38,224 nucleotides of DNA from Pseudomonadota bacterium (GCA_030523245.1 JAUNIW010000007.1:1-38224), one strand, 5' to 3'. Counted from the first letter of the stretch, positions 17,964-26,900 are shown. Notes: generated by a model not told the origin, from the letters alone. A program made the numbers and translations.

Positions 17964-18472
17964 TCATCCCCGCAAGAAATCAATTCATCCGTTTTACCCG
18001 CATCAATATTCATTTTGCGTCCGTCAACGATACAATACCCTTTATCAAACAGGCCGTCTTTATAAGTCAGACGCCCCTTGCGTTTGCCTTTTTCGGTGTA
18101 ATAGTCCACCTGCCCGTTTAAAAGACCGTCCTTGTATTCTGCCGAAGATTTTATTGTGCGGTTTTCATAATAAAGTCGTTCGATACCGTTTTTGCGACCT
18201 TCTTTATAATAGGTCTTACGAACCGGACGGTTTTGCTCATCCAAAACCGTCGTCAATCCGCTCGGCCGGCCGTTTTTGTAATTTTGTATGACGACATTAC
18301 CTTCTTCAGAACGCATAACCCGACCTGTCAGCAGCCGCCCGTCTGCACTGCGGCAATAATCATTACCGGTGCGGCAGGTCAAATCTTCTTGCGCAAAAGT
18401 TTTTGTCTTTGCACCGGCTTCCGGTGACAGTAACAACATTCCCAAAAACGCACAAAATATAACCGTTTTCAT
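17960..18472 (-). CDS. Secreted YwqK/MORN-like repeat protein
   Basis: 170 residues. N-terminal signal peptide (MKTVIFCAFLGMLLLSPEAGA, cleavage near residue 21) followed by repeats of ~20-24 residues such as YKNGRPSGLTTV, YYKEGRKNGIERLYYEN, YKDGLLNGQVDYYTEKGK and YKDGLFDKG. This is the YwqK-type relative of MORN repeats, sometimes annotated as antitoxin. Cysteines near both ends (RTGNDYCRS and ISCGDE) could form a disulfide. The frame is open one codon earlier from a TTG; ATG18472 has AAGGAG at good spacing. It leads the operon with patatin and PHP genes. Confidence 0.8.
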   Translation of the reverse strand: MKTVIFCAFLGMLLLSPEAGAKTKTFAQEDLTCRTGNDYCRSADGRLLTGRVMRSEEGNVVIQNYKNGRPSGLTTVLDEQNRPVRKTYYKEGRKNGIERLYYENRTIKSSAEYKDGLLNGQVDYYTEKGKRKGRLTYKDGLFDKGYCIVDGRKMNIDAGKTDELISCGDE

Positions 18473-18494
18473 CAAATACAGCTCCTTTTTTGTT

Positions 18495-18522
18495 AATATA
18501 ACCCGTTAAAAACCGATGTCAA
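18495..18522 (-). promoter_or_regulatory. Promoter of the YwqK-patatin-PHP operon
   Basis: On the - strand TTGACA and TATATT are separated by 16 nt. Predicted start near 18488, about 16 nt before the ATG, just upstream of AAGGAG. Confidence 0.65.
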
Positions 18523-18549
18523 TTATCCGGTCGGCGTTTGGAAAAAAAA

Positions 18550-18924
18550 TTACAATACGGTACTCCAGAGGCCATGTAGATTGCAATAAGCATAAGCCTT
18601 TAAAACCTCATCTTCCGGCGCAATATAAAAATCAGCTTCCGGCGCAGCTCCCGCCTGCAATATTTTACGCTGGTTTCCGGCTTTGGTCTGCAATACAATC
18701 CAGCCGATATAATGAGCGTTTTCCATAGGGTGAGCAATGCTGCCGACCTTAACCGTAACTTTTTCGCCGCTGCGGCTGACAACCGGTAAATGCTTTTCAT
18801 TAGAAGCATCTACCGTATTTTCCGTCAGTCTGTCCATTTTTTCACCGCAGCAGGATACCGGCGCACCTGAATTTTGAACCATAGCCACAATATTTCCGCA
18901 ATGCTTGCAAACATAAAATTCCAT
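18550..18924 (-). CDS. dfx: Desulfoferrodoxin (2Fe superoxide reductase)
   Basis: 124 residues. Reduces superoxide to hydrogen peroxide without making oxygen, a defence typical of anaerobes. N-terminal desulforedoxin center: Cys6, Cys9, Cys25, Cys26. C-terminal neelaredoxin domain with the catalytic His4Cys iron: His45, His65, His71, His117 and Cys114, plus the active-site Lys44 of the EKH motif. All ligands of the two-iron form are present. ATG18924 has GAGGAG 8 nt upstream; the GTG two codons earlier is too close to it. Confidence 0.95.
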   Translation of the reverse strand: MEFYVCKHCGNIVAMVQNSGAPVSCCGEKMDRLTENTVDASNEKHLPVVSRSGEKVTVKVGSIAHPMENAHYIGWIVLQTKAGNQRKILQAGAAPEADFYIAPEDEVLKAYAYCNLHGLWSTVL

Positions 18925-18961
18925 TTTCACATCTCCTCATAAAAAACGTATATCCGGTTTT

Positions 18962-18989
18962 ATGATAGAGCAAAAATCCGCAAGCACAA
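18962..18989 (-). promoter_or_regulatory. Possible promoter of the superoxide reductase gene
   Basis: On the - strand TTGTGC and TATCAT are separated by 16 nt, about 35 nt before the start codon. The -35 element is weak. Confidence 0.4.
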
Positions 18990-19012
18990 GCAAAATTTTG
19001 TGGTTGCAACAA

Positions 19013-19537
19013 CTATTCGGCAGCGGCATATTTTTGTTCGGAAAATCCGAATCCGTCCTCTGCAATATCCAGACAATAAATACAACAGTCATCACCGGTG
19101 CCATAATATTCCGGCAGTACTGCCCGCAGCCGGAAACCGCATTTTTCATAAAAACGCCGGGTTGGTTCATATTGAGCCGTGCTGTCGGTTTTGACATACA
19201 ACCGTTCGGCTCCCAGACTTTTCAGATGTTCTATCAAATAGGCCACCAGCCGGCGGCCGATACCCAAACCGCGATATTCGTTCAGCGTAGACAGCCAAAA
19301 CAATTCATAGGTTCCGGCTTTGGCATCCGGCAATTCTTCAAAACAGGCATACGCCACCGTTTTGCCGTTATCTTCGGCAAACAAAAAACGATGTTCGCAA
19401 TCTTTGTGATGCAATAAATGACGTGCTATTTCCGTATTGAGCTGAATATCTCTGTCATCAAAAAAACCGGTCGAAGCGGCTATTCGGGCAATAATTTCCG
19501 GATCATTTTCTCTTAATCTGTCTCTGAAACTGAGCAT
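19013..19537 (-). CDS. GNAT-family N-acetyltransferase
   Basis: 174 residues. Acetyl-CoA-dependent acetyltransferase. The acetyl-CoA loop appears as EYRGLGIGRRLVAYLIEHL, preceded by the strand YELFWLSTL and followed by RLYVKTDSTAQYEPTRRFYEKCGFRL. Substrate unknown. The ribosome site AAAGGAG lies inside the end of an upstream mini-ORF (19540-19668), suggesting coupling. Confidence 0.9.
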   Translation of the reverse strand: MLSFRDRLRENDPEIIARIAASTGFFDDRDIQLNTEIARHLLHHKDCEHRFLFAEDNGKTVAYACFEELPDAKAGTYELFWLSTLNEYRGLGIGRRLVAYLIEHLKSLGAERLYVKTDSTAQYEPTRRFYEKCGFRLRAVLPEYYGTGDDCCIYCLDIAEDGFGFSEQKYAAAE

Positions 19538-19539
19538 AA

Positions 19540-19668
19540 CTACACTCCTTTCAGAACAGCAAAGCCCTCAATAAAAGATAAAAAAGTTGTTGAGAATAAT
19601 AAGACGAACCTGTTACGGTATTCGTCAGTGAAACCGCATAAGGCAGCGGCCGGCGCACAATTTAACAT
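19540..19668 (-). CDS. Possible 42-residue leader ORF upstream of GNAT gene
   Basis: MLNCAPAAALCGFTDEY followed by an aromatic, hydrophobic stretch rich in Phe and ending in VLKGV. GGAG precedes the ATG. It lies downstream of the promoter at 19733-19761, and its last codons contain the Shine-Dalgarno of the GNAT gene, 3 nt before its ATG. Not recognised; it may be a coupling leader, a small membrane peptide or chance. A longer reading of the frame would begin at the promoter itself, so I rejected that start. Confidence 0.35.
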   Translation of the reverse strand: MLNCAPAAALCGFTDEYRNRFVLLFSTTFLSFIEGFAVLKGV

Positions 19669-19732
19669 AAAAACTCCATCGTTGTTAATCCAATATAAGT
19701 TTGCTTTTTTTACAAGCATCCTTACAAATACA

Positions 19733-19761
19733 AGTATAGGCATTTTTCCCCGTGTTTTCAA
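19733..19761 (-). promoter_or_regulatory. Promoter of mini-ORF and GNAT gene
   Basis: On the - strand TTGAAA and TATACT are separated by 17 nt, a near-consensus sigma-70 promoter with a start near 19726. Confidence 0.65.
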
Positions 19762-19781
19762 GAGAAAAGACTGTACAGCTC

Positions 19782-19825
19782 AAAAAAAACGGCCGGAAAC
19801 ATAACACGTTTCCAACCGTCTTTTT
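19782..19825. terminator. Intrinsic terminator behind the 212-residue orphan gene
   Basis: ACGG-CC-GGAAAC pairs with GTTTCC-AA-CCGT (two internal mismatches) around a 7-nt loop, with A and T runs on both sides. It is placed directly after the - strand gene ending at 19825 and ahead of the GNAT promoter. Confidence 0.75.
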
Positions 19826-20463
19826 CAGTGATTAAAATAGGCAGACAATTCTTTCGGCAGGTTCTCGGCCGGCAGAAAAACATTGAAATGCCCTTTATCA
19901 AAAACATCACATCCCAGCAGGCGCGGCTTGGAACCGTCGCTGCAGCGGGGATAGCCGTTCATGTCTTCGATAAATTTTTCCTCTTTCATCAAATAAATCG
20001 GGACGAATGTTTTCATCCGATTGTCAGAGAAGTATTCTATTTGCAACGACTGCCATGACTTGAAAGCAAAAAACTCTCCGGTATTTTGCATCTTGTGACG
20101 CTTGTACTCATGAAGCGTATAATTATAGACAGCCTGATAGCGTACTCTTTCGACCTTTTTCAACCGGCCGAAAACGCCTTGCTCGCACTCCAGCTTTAAG
20201 CCTTCGACTTCCTGCTCCGAATACAACAACCAGCGGTGTCCGCCCGACATAGCAAACAGCAATGGCGTATGTATCAAACTCACTTCTTTGACTAATACCG
20301 GCTCATCATCTTTGACATCCGGCGTTACACTCAGTTTCTGTTCAAACAGCTTGGCTTTAACCAAACGGCGTTGATCATAAACACCCGATAAATAAAACAG
20401 CTTACCGGACAGGATTCTGTCGACAACCACATTATCCGGCCAAATTAAACGAGTCTTTTTCAT
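19825..20463 (-). CDS. Unrecognised protein of 212 residues
   Basis: No signal peptide or membrane segment. Rich in Lys, Val, Phe and Tyr and apparently beta-strand dominated, for example the SGKLFYLSGVYDQRRLVKAKLF and VRYQAVYNYTLHEYKRH regions. The ending NVFLPAENLPKELSAYF is unremarkable. Single gene with its own terminator; its ATG lies in an AT-rich region shared with the divergent M15 peptidase gene. No family could be assigned. Confidence 0.7.
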   Translation of the reverse strand: MKKTRLIWPDNVVVDRILSGKLFYLSGVYDQRRLVKAKLFEQKLSVTPDVKDDEPVLVKEVSLIHTPLLFAMSGGHRWLLYSEQEVEGLKLECEQGVFGRLKKVERVRYQAVYNYTLHEYKRHKMQNTGEFFAFKSWQSLQIEYFSDNRMKTFVPIYLMKEEKFIEDMNGYPRCSDGSKPRLLGCDVFDKGHFNVFLPAENLPKELSAYFNH

Positions 20464-20549
20464 AATTATAATTTTAATAATAAAACGATGTTTTTTAATT
20501 TAGCACGCCTTTGAAAAGTTTCAATATTTTTCGGCTTGACAAAAAAAAG

Positions 20550-20577
20550 TTGCATAATTTGAAATATCTATTATATA
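20550..20577 (+). promoter_or_regulatory. Possible promoter of the tandem M15 peptidase gene
   Basis: TTGCAT, 16-nt spacer, TATATA in an AT-rich region; a TTGACA lies 15 nt further upstream (20536) but has no -10 box at usual distance. The assignment is tentative. Confidence 0.4.
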
Positions 20578-20621
20578 TTAAGGTATTAAAAAATTTTTAT
20601 GTCTAATTTAAATTGATTATT

Positions 20622-21551
20622 ATGGAAAATTATACGATTGAAAAACTGAAAAGCCGTCAGCTGACCAAAAACTTTACGCTGTACGAACTTACGGCTTCGT
20701 ATACGGCACGGTTTCATCATCTGGACAATGTACCCGACGAAGCCGGCATAAGCAAACTTTCTACGCTTTGCGAGAAAATTCTGCAGCCGGTGCGCGACTA
20801 TTTCAAGGTACCTGTCATTATTCGTTCCGGTTATCGTTCGGCTCAGGTCAATACTTTGCTGAATGAGGCGCCTAACTCACGGCATCTTGTCTGTGAGGCG
20901 GTCGATTTCAGAGTTAAAGGCATTAAACTTGCCGATGTTTGCAGCTATATTGCCGACAATCTTGATTTTGACCTGCTGCAGTTGGAATTTCCGGATAATG
21001 ACAACACAAAAAACGGCTGGGTGCATATCGCTTACAGTTTTGACGACAGTAACCGCCGTCTTAATCTTCAGACTTATGAGGCGCGGCGGAAATATAAACT
21101 TTCGGCTAACTTCAGCTTGTATGAGCTTACACATTCGGCAACTGCCGAATCCCGCCGGATTTTTAATCTGCCCGATGAAGCAGGAATCGAACGACTGCGT
21201 CAGCTTTGTCTGAACATTTTGCAACCGGTACGTGACCACTACGGTAAACCTGTTAACGTCAGTTCAGGGTATCGTTCGCGTAAAACGAACACGGCTATCG
21301 GCGGCGCCCGCAGCTCTCAACACATGAAATGCGAAGCGGCCGACTATGAAATTATGGGTATCAGCAACCTCGAACTGGCAAACTGGGTTGCCCAAAATCT
21401 GGTATATGACCAGTTGATTTTGGAATACCATAATAATCCGAGTGATCCGAACAGCGGCTGGGTTCATACGTCTTTTGTTTTGCCGGAAAAACGTAACCGC
21501 AGACAAATCCTGACGATTAACCACCGTGGTACACATTTGGGTTTGTCCTGA
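20622..21551 (+). CDS. Tandem-duplicated peptidase M15 (DD-carboxypeptidase-like) protein
   Basis: 309 residues made of two copies of an M15_3-type domain (residues ~14-145 and ~160-290). Both copies keep the SGYRS motif and the zinc ligands: His88, Asp95, His135 in copy one, His234, Asp241, His282 in copy two. This family cleaves D-amino-acid peptide bonds in peptidoglycan; phage endolysins and VanY-like enzymes belong to it. No signal peptide is visible, which for a murein enzyme suggests a lysin-like or non-Sec route. ATG20622 is chosen over an in-frame TTG three codons upstream. Each copy opens with a matching LxxNFxLYELT segment, so the duplication includes the N-terminal helix. Confidence 0.88.
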   Translation: MENYTIEKLKSRQLTKNFTLYELTASYTARFHHLDNVPDEAGISKLSTLCEKILQPVRDYFKVPVIIRSGYRSAQVNTLLNEAPNSRHLVCEAVDFRVKGIKLADVCSYIADNLDFDLLQLEFPDNDNTKNGWVHIAYSFDDSNRRLNLQTYEARRKYKLSANFSLYELTHSATAESRRIFNLPDEAGIERLRQLCLNILQPVRDHYGKPVNVSSGYRSRKTNTAIGGARSSQHMKCEAADYEIMGISNLELANWVAQNLVYDQLILEYHNNPSDPNSGWVHTSFVLPEKRNRRQILTINHRGTHLGLS

Positions 21552-21562
21552 GTTTGCAAACT

Positions 21563-21602
21563 AAAAAAGGAAGGCTTTTATCTGCCTTCCTTTTTTATGG
21601 TT
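21563..21602. terminator. Bidirectional intrinsic terminator
   Basis: AAAAAAGGAAGGC (21563-21575) pairs perfectly with GCCTTCCTTTTTT (21584-21596) around an 8-nt loop. It serves the + strand peptidase and the convergent secreted orphan. Confidence 0.93.
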
Positions 21603-21609
21603 AAGACAC

Positions 21610-22566
21610 TTATATTTTCGGTTTATGACAATAACCGACCTGCTGCAGCCGGAACATAATTTCATCATCAGCCTTTTTTAAATCTTCATCCTTTGGTTTC
21701 TCCTCGGCCAGTAAATCTTTATAGGCGTCTAAAATTAACTGCATATCGTCTGCCGGAATTTTACAGACAACGCTGTAGTCGGCAAATTTCTCGCCGATAT
21801 TCAGCTGATTGAGCAGTCTGACGGTACAGCCGCCGTTTTCTATTTTGGAAGTCAGACCGCTGGTAATTGTTATCTCGTTTTTCGTCCGGCGGTGCAAATA
21901 CGCATTATGACTGCTGGTATTTTGAATACAAACATTCAGCTCCTGCAGAAGCCCCGTATATTCATATTGCGGCTGATATTTGGAAATATCACCGTTTTGC
22001 AAAAGCTGACGAATATCGGCCATACTGTGAATATTTGGCAGCAATCCGGTCGGTACGGTCAGAATAAACTGCTCATAGCGCAACCGGCAGCCGACAGCGA
22101 CCGGTCCCATAATGGCAATTTCTTCAAAACCGGATAAATTTTGCTGTTCTTTAGCCGGCTTACATTCATAAAGAGAACTCATAAAATCTGCCGAAAAATT
22201 ACTTGGATTCGGTAAATATTCCACCGGTTCGGCCTCCGGTGTTTCTTCTGTTCCGCCTTCGGCAGGTGTTTCACCGGCTTCTGCTGTTTCGGCTGCAGGC
22301 TCCGGTACTTTTGTTTCAGGCTGACTGATAACCGGAGCCTTTTGAGATTCCGCCTCCGGTTGTTGAGCCGTCGTAATATCTTTCACCGCCAAACCGAGTA
22401 CATCATCCCCCGGTACCGAAGAATTTTCAATATTCTCCGAAGGCTCCAAATCTTCGGAGTCGTCCATAAGCATTCCGTCATTATCAAGCAACAAAGGCGG
22501 TGTACGCGCGGCATACGACGGACCGGTCAGCAGCAGAAAAAACAAAACAGCCAAATAATTTTTCAT
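21610..22566 (-). CDS. Secreted protein with Glu/Pro-rich linker, unknown
   Basis: 318 residues. Signal peptide MKNYLAVLFFLLLTGPSYA, then an acidic low-complexity linker (residues ~30-120, rich in Glu, Pro and Ala), then a folded region from about residue 120 with Cys residues in YECKPA, VGCRLRY, NVCIQN, GGCTVRL, VVCKIP and GYCHKP. The even number of cysteines fits disulfides in the periplasm. Not recognised. Preceded by AAAGG. An envelope or surface role is inferred from export only. Confidence 0.8.
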   Translation of the reverse strand: MKNYLAVLFFLLLTGPSYAARTPPLLLDNDGMLMDDSEDLEPSENIENSSVPGDDVLGLAVKDITTAQQPEAESQKAPVISQPETKVPEPAAETAEAGETPAEGGTEETPEAEPVEYLPNPSNFSADFMSSLYECKPAKEQQNLSGFEEIAIMGPVAVGCRLRYEQFILTVPTGLLPNIHSMADIRQLLQNGDISKYQPQYEYTGLLQELNVCIQNTSSHNAYLHRRTKNEITITSGLTSKIENGGCTVRLLNQLNIGEKFADYSVVCKIPADDMQLILDAYKDLLAEEKPKDEDLKKADDEIMFRLQQVGYCHKPKI

Positions 22567-22625
22567 CTGTTTACCTTTCAGATATTTTTTGTGATGATAA
22601 CATTGAACTTTTAAAAATAAAAGAT

Positions 22626-23633
22626 TTATTTTATTTTTTCCGAATACCGGATTCTGCTACCGTATCCCTGCCCGATTGTCCGGCCGATACTCATAATTTT
22701 GGTATCGATACAGCTGCGGCAGTGCACCGGCGTATCCTCAAGGCAAACTTTATCAGGATATAACTCATACAATTTGCGGTATTCGCTCTCGGTAATATTG
22801 GACATAATTACGTTAGCCCCGCTTTGCAATGCCCGAACTCTTCCTTGCGGATGCAGACTTTCCATAGCCGTGGTTGCCGGAATATTTATATCCGGCAGCA
22901 AAATACGCATCAGAGCCATTGTTCGCAAGGCCAATTCTAATGTTCCGCCGGCAGCATCTTTTAACGGCGTCTGGGAGTGAGGAATAAAAGGCCCGATACC
23001 GGCCATATCTACATCAAGTTTTTTCAAAAAAAGCAAATCTGCGGCGATGGACTCAAAACTTTGTTCCGGCAGACCGACCATAATCCCCGACCCGAGTTCA
23101 TAGCCCAGCTCTTTAAGTGCCAGCAGGCATTCATATCGATATTGCCAGCTCATTTCAGGATCAAGTTTGTGATAAAGTGCCTTGTCCGTTGTTTCTATCC
23201 GCATCAGATAGCGGTCGGCCCCTGCCTCGCGAAAAGCTTTATATTCGGCATAAGGACGCTCGCCGATGCTTAAAGTTACCGCCACATCAAATTTTTTGAT
23301 ACTTTCAATAATCCGGCACAGCCTCGGCACCGTATAATACATGTCTTCGCCCGATTGCATTACAATCGTTTTAAAGCCCAGTAACGCGCCGCGCCGCGCC
23401 GTTTCTATCAATTCATCTTCGGTCAGACGATAGCGGTTAACCTGTTTGTTGCCGCGACGGATACCGCAATATAAACAATTGTTGCGGCAAATATTGGAAA
23501 ATTCTATCAACCCGCGCAAATGCACTTCATCGCCGACATAATCATGACGAATCTTATCGGCTGTTTTAAAAAGCTCTTCCTGTCGTGAACTGTCAGTCAA
23601 CCGACAGATAATGTCTGTTTTATTCAAATTCAT
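22626..23633 (-). CDS. hydE: [FeFe]-hydrogenase H-cluster maturase HydE (radical SAM)
   Basis: 335 residues from MNLNKTDII. Radical SAM cluster motif CRNNCLYC (Cys49, Cys53, Cys56), preceded by VHLRGLIEFSNICRNN and followed by GIRRGN, the HydE pattern. HydE helps build the diiron subcluster of [FeFe] hydrogenase with HydF and HydG, neither of which is in this window. The frame is open 12 codons further from a TTG; the ATG is preferred because it begins the conserved N-terminus and sits 4 nt after the stop of the small upstream ORF. BioB/PylB relatives are the alternative, but the core around EFSNIC...GIRR and IGPFIPHSQTPL fits HydE better. Confidence 0.88.
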   Translation of the reverse strand: MNLNKTDIICRLTDSSRQEELFKTADKIRHDYVGDEVHLRGLIEFSNICRNNCLYCGIRRGNKQVNRYRLTEDELIETARRGALLGFKTIVMQSGEDMYYTVPRLCRIIESIKKFDVAVTLSIGERPYAEYKAFREAGADRYLMRIETTDKALYHKLDPEMSWQYRYECLLALKELGYELGSGIMVGLPEQSFESIAADLLFLKKLDVDMAGIGPFIPHSQTPLKDAAGGTLELALRTMALMRILLPDINIPATTAMESLHPQGRVRALQSGANVIMSNITESEYRKLYELYPDKVCLEDTPVHCRSCIDTKIMSIGRTIGQGYGSRIRYSEKIK

Positions 23634-23637
23634 AAAT

Positions 23638-23820
23638 TCAGGAGTAAATATTTTTTGGAAAAAACGCAAGTAAATTTTTATCTTCCGGTTTCGGCACCGG
23701 CAATCTCTTTACCGGCAGAACTTTTGCCCTTTCCGAGTCCGTTTTAAACGGTCGTTTTTTTTGGACTATATAAGGCAGTATACATATAAAAATATTAAAA
23801 ACAAGTAAAAATGACAACAT
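23638..23820 (-). CDS. Possible 60-residue single-pass membrane protein
   Basis: One hydrophobic segment (residues ~2-19) followed by a basic, proline-containing tail (KKRPFKTDSERAKVLPVKRL...). It ends 4 nt before the hydE ATG. It contains the left arm of a perfect 20-bp inverted repeat (23747-23766), and no ribosome site is obvious, so it may not be a gene. Confidence 0.35.
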   Translation of the reverse strand: MLSFLLVFNIFICILPYIVQKKRPFKTDSERAKVLPVKRLPVPKPEDKNLLAFFPKNIYS

Positions 23821-23907
23821 ATTGATTTATCTTCATAAATTTTGTTTATAAATTATAAAAAATCCTAATTTTTCAGAAGATTTCAGGGTCCAAAAAAAAC
23901 GACCGTT
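23747..23907. repeat. Perfect 20-bp inverted repeat, arms 23747-23766 and 23888-23907
   Basis: The left arm begins AACGGTCG, continues with eight T and ends GGAC; the right arm is its exact reverse complement. They are 121 nt apart. Inside the left arm side, CCGTTT/AAACGG forms a small extra hairpin. The enclosed DNA is very AT-rich. In RNA the arms could form a 20-bp helix upstream of the autotransporter gene; as DNA they could be ends of a small non-coding insertion. Confidence 0.9.
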
Positions 23908-23956
23908 ATTTTTGAACAATTTTTTTGTACGAACTATTTGAAAACTGGAGAAAATT

Positions 23957-26900
23957 ATGAAATACAGCAAATCGGCCCTTGGTTTATTAAAATCACAATA
24001 TTTGTCTGTCCTGAAAAAATGTGCGCTTATCAACGCCGGCTTATTCATTCTGGCTGCACCGGCCGGAGCTGCGGATATAAGTAACTGGAACGAATTGAAA
24101 AATGCTTTAAACAGTAATGGAACTTATGATATTTTAACAAATGTTACTGCCGCTGCACCTTCAACAGATTTAAAAACATCTAATACTGCCGGTGGTGATA
24201 AAACAACTATTCAAGGAAATAGTAACTCTCTTGATTTTCAATATAAAAAATTTACAATCTCTGCTAATAAGGAAGTAGAATTTTCAAACATTAACACTTT
24301 AAAATTTACTTCCAGTAATAAAACTGAAAATAACGGAACTTTGGTGCTAACAAATATCAACAATTTCGTAAGTAATAAAGATATTGATAATAATGGCTCA
24401 ATATCTATTACCGGAACAGAAGATGCTTACACCCAAATTGATTTAGATGGTGGTCAAATTAAAAACAAAAGCGATGGTACACTTACTCTGACCTATGTAC
24501 GCTTCAACGGCGAAGATGGTGACAATAGAAAAACAGCTGATTCAGATGGCCTCATTTATAACAATGCTTCAACCACTACAACAACATTAGATAATGTTAT
24601 ATTTGAGAATTATATAGCCGGAAACAATGGATTGATTTTACAAAAAGGTAGTCTTGTGGCTACCAATGTAATGTTCAAAAATAACCAATCTGCAAGAGAT
24701 GGTCTTATTTATCATGAAGATGAAAGCGATACTTTGGAGCTTAAATTTATTGATAACCAGATGCAGGGAGCTGGTGTTATTCACAATACCAGTACCATTA
24801 AAAATCTGAAGGGAGAATTTACTGATAACGTTCTGGTAGAAGATAAAACATCAAATGGTACCCTTAATAATGATAAAGGTGTTATTGAAAACTTAGAAAG
24901 CCAATTTACTCATAATACTGCAACAAACGGCGGTGCAATTTATAATAGTGGCAACAGTACAAATTCTAGTACAATCGGTGTTGTAACCAAAGACTCAACT
25001 GGGGCTATTACAAATGTTTCCGGCGGTATTACCGGTGTAACTTTCAATAAAAATACAGCCACTAAAGCTGGCGGCGCTGTTTTCAATAATGCAAACGGTA
25101 TCCTTGTTTTCAGCGGTGAAAATAATTTCAGCGAAAATACAGCCGCTCAAAACGGTGGCGCAATTTATAATCAGGGTACCATTTATTTTACCGGTGATAC
25201 CACCACATTCAGCGGAAATACGGCTAATGGTGAATCCAATGCCATGTACAATGCCGGTACGGTTCATTTTACCAATGGTACAAACACCTTTAATGACGCT
25301 ATTAACGGCAGCGCAACCAACGGTACTTTGAATGTTGAGGGAGAAAATACCGTTCTTGCCCTGAATAATACCGTTTCGGATAATGATATAAACTTAAGCA
25401 ACGGTCTTTTGAAACTGGGCCACACCGGTGATGCTGTCGGCAGCCTTGCCGATGATGTTAATTTTAATGTTACCGGCGGCGCTTTGTCTTTAGAGGATAA
25501 TGCTACAAACAGCCATAATCTGGGAAAAATTGTTCTTGATGAAAATCTCGGCGTTTCTTTAGATACGGATTTGGCTGCAACAGCAAGCGACATTCTGACA
25601 GCAAACAGTGTCAGCGGCGATAAATCAATGTCTGTTGACAACATTAACATTATGGCTGACACCAATCGTCATATTACCGTGGTACAGGTAGCCGACAACA
25701 ACACCAAAGACAAACTGGTTTTGAATGAAAATCTGTCAGAAGTTTCAACAGACAACAACACTTATCTGGTTGAATATCAGACAACCGACACGGAAGGTAA
25801 TCTGAAATTCGGTAATGTCAAAGCTTTGGAAACAGCTGTTCAGTTCAAAAATGCGGCCGATATTTTTGATATGACGGAAGATGCCATTGTCGAAGTTGAC
25901 TTAGGTCAGTTGGCTCATGACACCCTGACCATTAACGGTAATGACAAGACTATTGACGGTGACGGACATGCCGGCATTATTGTCGGTGATAATCAGATAC
26001 TGACCATGAACAATGTTTCCGTAAAAGGTTTTGAAGGTGCCGCCGTAACCAATAACGGAACGTTCAATCTGGCAGCAGATACTGTTTCTAATATTGACAG
26101 TGCTATTGACGGTACGGGAAATATCAATGTTTCCGGTGATGGTCAATTTAATATCAATAATACGATTACAGCCGGAAATATTGACGTTTCCGGTAACGGT
26201 AAATTTAATGTCAATGATACGATTACGGCCGGAAATATGAACGTTGCCGGCGGAGATTGGTCTTTGAATAACGGTTCGGAATTGGCTGCGGTTGAAAATT
26301 TTGTTATGGATGGCGGCAACCTGAATGTCGGTGACAAAACGATTAAGCTCGGTAATGCAACATTTAATGACGGTTCTAATGTCAATATCTCCGTTAAACA
26401 TAACGGCAATGGCCAAATCAGCGCCGAAAGTCTGACCATTAACGGCGGCGATTTACATGCCACCCTCGGTCAGGGTATTGTTACCTTTAAAAATCCGACA
26501 AAAACCGTTACGCTGCTGACTGCCGATAATGACTTTACTGATAACTTCAGCTCGGTAGCCGATAATAATATGTATCACTTCGAAAAAGCAGACAAGGCCG
26601 GTGATTATATCATCAGTCTGGTTAAGAGTGCTGCTGACGTGAGCCAAGAAGCCGGTGGTACGGAAAACAACGGCAATACGGCAGGTGCCTGGGTTGACGG
26701 AGATGTTTTTGAAGACGGCAGCATCAGTGCCGGTGTGGCTGATGATTTGACTGATTTGGCTCAAAATGATGCCAAGGCCTTTAACGAAGCCCTGACTGCT
26801 TTGGCTCCGGCCGACGCGCCGTTAGTCCGCACAATTTCGGTCAACCACAACAATCAGGTATTCCACGCCGTGACGAACCGGTTAAACAATACTATATATA

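Noticed and set aside
19540-19761. 73-residue version of the mini-ORF before the GNAT gene
   Set aside because: Its start lies on the promoter -35 element, upstream of any transcript from that promoter.
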